Shown here: positions 34,718 through 36,983 of the stretch, piece after piece
Layout: every line of letters starts with the position of its first letter
Position numbering within the stretch: the first letter of the stretch is position 1
The notes under the pieces: generated by a model
Database searches by the model: none
What the model was told of the DNA's origin: nothing
What the model saw: only the letters and a program-made list of their open reading frames with translations
Source of the DNA: Parcubacteria group bacterium M6-OD1-1
GTDB taxonomy: Bacteria; Patescibacteriota; Minisyncoccia; GWC2-36-17; M10-OD1-4
Assembly (NCBI GenBank): GCA_003056085.1
Contig: LSNK01000004.1
Span: 92,326 to 129,308 of the forward strand
DNA: 36,983 bases
Direction of reading: 5' to 3'
Translations under genes and position numbers: made by a program

Positions 34718-36637
34718 ATGAATAATATTTTATTGAAAGTACTTGTTCTCGCAGGTTTGTTGTTTTCACTGACAGCTTGTGGAGGAGGTGGCAGCGGAGG
34801 ATCAAGTTCTGCCGCTAATAATCCCGATCCTATAGTTGATAATTCACCAGTCAGTGATTCTGACCCTGTGGTTGACAATCCAGGATCCGGAGCTGACGAT
34901 CCGTCAGATGGAAACCCAGGTCCTGCAGTTAACAACCCGCCCACTAACGCTTCGGCAAACATCACAACCAACGAAGACTCTTCTGGTTCAACGGTTCCTC
35001 AGGTGAGTGATGTTGACGACACGATTCATTCGTTTATCATCGAAACTCAACCGCAAAATGGAACGGCTCAAGTTGCCGGTAATACTCTTGTTTATACGCC
35101 AAATCCAAACTGGAACGGTTCTGATAGTTTCACTTTCAGAGCTGTCGATGGTGGAGGTTTGTTCGTTGTGGGCACGGCTCAAGTTACAGTTAGTCCGGTA
35201 AACGACACTCCGACAACTCAAGATATTTCCTCACAGGATGTAGAGCCGGAAGTTGCTTTTACATCAACTCCTCAGGTTTCAGATCCGGATCAAGGCGATG
35301 ATTACACTATTAGTGTAGCTATGGCTCCGCAAAATGGAACGGTGGAAGTAAGCAGTGACGGAAAGTCTTTGCTCTATACTTCAAATGCAAATTTTGAAGG
35401 CAAAGATGAAATTACTTTTTTGGTTACCGATTCAGGAAATTTAACGGCAACGGCAATTGCATATTTTAATGTTTTGCCAAAAGTCATTTCTCCTGTAATG
35501 AGCCAAATAACGACTGAAGCGGCTTGGTATCTTTCTCCAAGAGTGGAAGTTTTGGGTAACAAAGTCGCTCTTTTGTGGGGTAAAAAAACAGCAAGATATC
35601 AAGCTGATGTTTATGCGTCGTTTTCGTTTGATGATGGTCTCAATTTTGGACCAGTTGAATTTGCCGGAGGATCATTTGGATGGCAATTCCGTACTTTTAT
35701 TGATGATATGAGTAATTTGTATTGGAATTTCAAACAAAGACCCGCTATTTTTAGAAGTCTCGGGTTTACCGGCGGAAATTGGCAGTATGTTTCTGTAAGA
35801 ACATGGACTGATGCCGCCTGGGTGAATGGCAGCAATATATATGCGGCTACCGGCTGGGAAAATAATACAGGCATTCTTCCAAAATTTGCCATTAGTAATG
35901 ATGAGGGTGTTACGTGGGCAATTTATCGATTTGGAGATAATGCTGGTTGTGTACGTTTTTCTATAAGTCAATCGCCGGTAGATGGCTCTATTCATATGCT
36001 GTATAATTGCCAGACAAAAGGCTTTTATTACGTAAAATACAGCCAAGGAGTTGTAAGTCAGCCAATAAAAATAGCAGAGGCTTACACAGACGGAACACAA
36101 TCTGTTCATGCGGTGAGGGATAAAATATATTTTATAAACTCCTGTATGTATTTTCCTCGAAAGGAAAGCAATGGCAGTATACATGTGTTGAAGTCGTGTG
36201 ATGACGGATTGTCATGGGAAGACATCTTTGTATCAGATATGTTTAGGGCCAATCTAACTTTATTTAAAGAGGATGGCACAATACTTGTTTCCTATGTTCC
36301 GCAAAAAGTCTGGATGGATTCAAGTACAATGACCATTTATGCTTTTGAAGAGTCTGAAGCCAGAAACGGCTACTTGGTTTTTAAGGCATATAGGCATGAT
36401 GCTTTAAACGGCACATGGAATCAAAAAGGCGAAAGCATAACAGATCTTTTTGATTCCCTTAACATAGATATAAGGGAAGATTATGGTGTGGAGCAGAGAT
36501 ATGTTGAAATAGGCAGTGCTTTACGTTTTGCAGATCTTGATATGGAAATGTCAGAAACTGATCTCCATTTTTTATATTCTTCTGGTGGAGATACTGGAAA
36601 TATATTTTACTTCAAAGTACCTCTTAAGTCTAAGTAA
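34718..36637 (+). CDS. Secreted lipoprotein with cadherin-like/tandem-95 and BNR (sialidase-like) repeats (start reassigned from 34688)
   Basis: ATG at 34718 with SD 'aagaggt'; lipobox 'LFSLTACGGGGSGGSSS'; two 'PQNGTAQV..LVYTPNPNWNGSDSFTF' modules; Asp-box-like 'SNDEGVTW', 'SCDDGLSW', 'SFDDGLNF'. Confidence 0.85.
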   Translation: MNNILLKVLVLAGLLFSLTACGGGGSGGSSSAANNPDPIVDNSPVSDSDPVVDNPGSGADDPSDGNPGPAVNNPPTNASANITTNEDSSGSTVPQVSDVDDTIHSFIIETQPQNGTAQVAGNTLVYTPNPNWNGSDSFTFRAVDGGGLFVVGTAQVTVSPVNDTPTTQDISSQDVEPEVAFTSTPQVSDPDQGDDYTISVAMAPQNGTVEVSSDGKSLLYTSNANFEGKDEITFLVTDSGNLTATAIAYFNVLPKVISPVMSQITTEAAWYLSPRVEVLGNKVALLWGKKTARYQADVYASFSFDDGLNFGPVEFAGGSFGWQFRTFIDDMSNLYWNFKQRPAIFRSLGFTGGNWQYVSVRTWTDAAWVNGSNIYAATGWENNTGILPKFAISNDEGVTWAIYRFGDNAGCVRFSISQSPVDGSIHMLYNCQTKGFYYVKYSQGVVSQPIKIAEAYTDGTQSVHAVRDKIYFINSCMYFPRKESNGSIHVLKSCDDGLSWEDIFVSDMFRANLTLFKEDGTILVSYVPQKVWMDSSTMTIYAFEESEARNGYLVFKAYRHDALNGTWNQKGESITDLFDSLNIDIREDYGVEQRYVEIGSALRFADLDMEMSETDLHFLYSSGGDTGNIFYFKVPLKSK

Positions 36638-36660
36638 GTCTAAGTAAGGCTTAAAATATG

Positions 36661-36695
36661 AAGCCCCCGTTCAATTTTGAACGGGGCTTTTTTTG
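36661..36695 (+). terminator. Intrinsic terminator
   Basis: AAGCCCCCGTTCA-ATTT-TGAACGGGGCTTTTTTT (one bulged C). Confidence 0.85.
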
Positions 36696-36789
36696 TCCAC
36701 ATCTTAATTTTATATACATTAGCTTGATATATGTTATAATAAAAATACAAAACAAATTTCAAATAATAAATGAATTAAACAAAATAACT

Positions 36790-36891
36790 GTAAGCAACAA
36801 GTAACAATAACCAAGCAACAAACAAATTCCAAGAAACAATGACCAATAACCAAAACGACGACGTGTTTGTAACTTGTAACTTGTATCTTGG
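36790..36891. repeat. Dispersed intergenic repeat, copy 3
   Basis: 'caacaagtaacaataaccaagcaacaaacaaattccaagaaacaatgaccaataaccaaaacgacgacgtgtttgtaacttgtaacttgtatcttgg', similar to copies 1 and 2. Confidence 0.65.
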
Positions 36892-36911
36892 ATGCTTCTT
36901 AACTTTCTATT

Positions 36912-36983
36912 ATGATCTCAAATAAATTAACAAAAACACTCTCTCTAACACTTTTTGTTTTCATCTTTCTAATCTTAGGCTCT
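36912..36983 (+). CDS. Partial CDS, N-terminus with hydrophobic leader (runs off window)
   Basis: ATG ATC TCA AAT AAA ... MISNKLTKTLSLTLFVFIFLILGS, open to the window end. Confidence 0.5.
   Translation, partial: MISNKLTKTLSLTLFVFIFLILGS

Noticed and set aside
35007-36184. Nested and antisense ORFs within the lipoprotein gene
   Set aside because: The + strand 34718 frame contains lipobox, repeat modules and Asp-box motifs; others are shadows.

Overview
AT-rich, densely packed bacterial segment. The standard genetic code fits (TGA works as a stop for infA, serS and the GH100-like gene). Most genes are on the + strand, and the content suggests a Patescibacteria/CPR-type genome (inference; no taxonomic search was run). 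Housekeeping blocks: a membrane-anchored Clp ATPase, lysS, serS, an ftsQ-like gene, a TraG/VirB4-like ATPase, dnaX, tRNA-Gln(UUG), the infA-rpmJ-rpsM-rpsK-rpsD-rpoA-rplQ operon, rplM-rpsI, murA, mreB and two GT4 glycosyltransferases. The accessory segment at about 12.8-18.95 kb, directly after tRNA-Gln, holds small unknown genes on one strand, most followed by a stem-loop. It includes a HicA-like toxin/antitoxin pair with a palindromic operator, a GIY-YIG protein, and an unknown 362-aa gene bracketed by two copies of a perfect 24-26 bp palindrome. A third palindrome at 14.6 kb shares the inner stem of those two, with paired changes in both arms, so they look like one hairpin family. Other notable signals: a RAYT-like transposase with REP palindromes flanking it and also inside its reading frame; a dispersed ~100 bp intergenic repeat in three copies; a 26-bp-stem hairpin in the infA leader; Shine-Dalgarno motifs confined to a few accessory genes; and a lipoprotein with cadherin-like/tandem-95 and BNR-like repeats. 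No CRISPR array or rRNA was seen.
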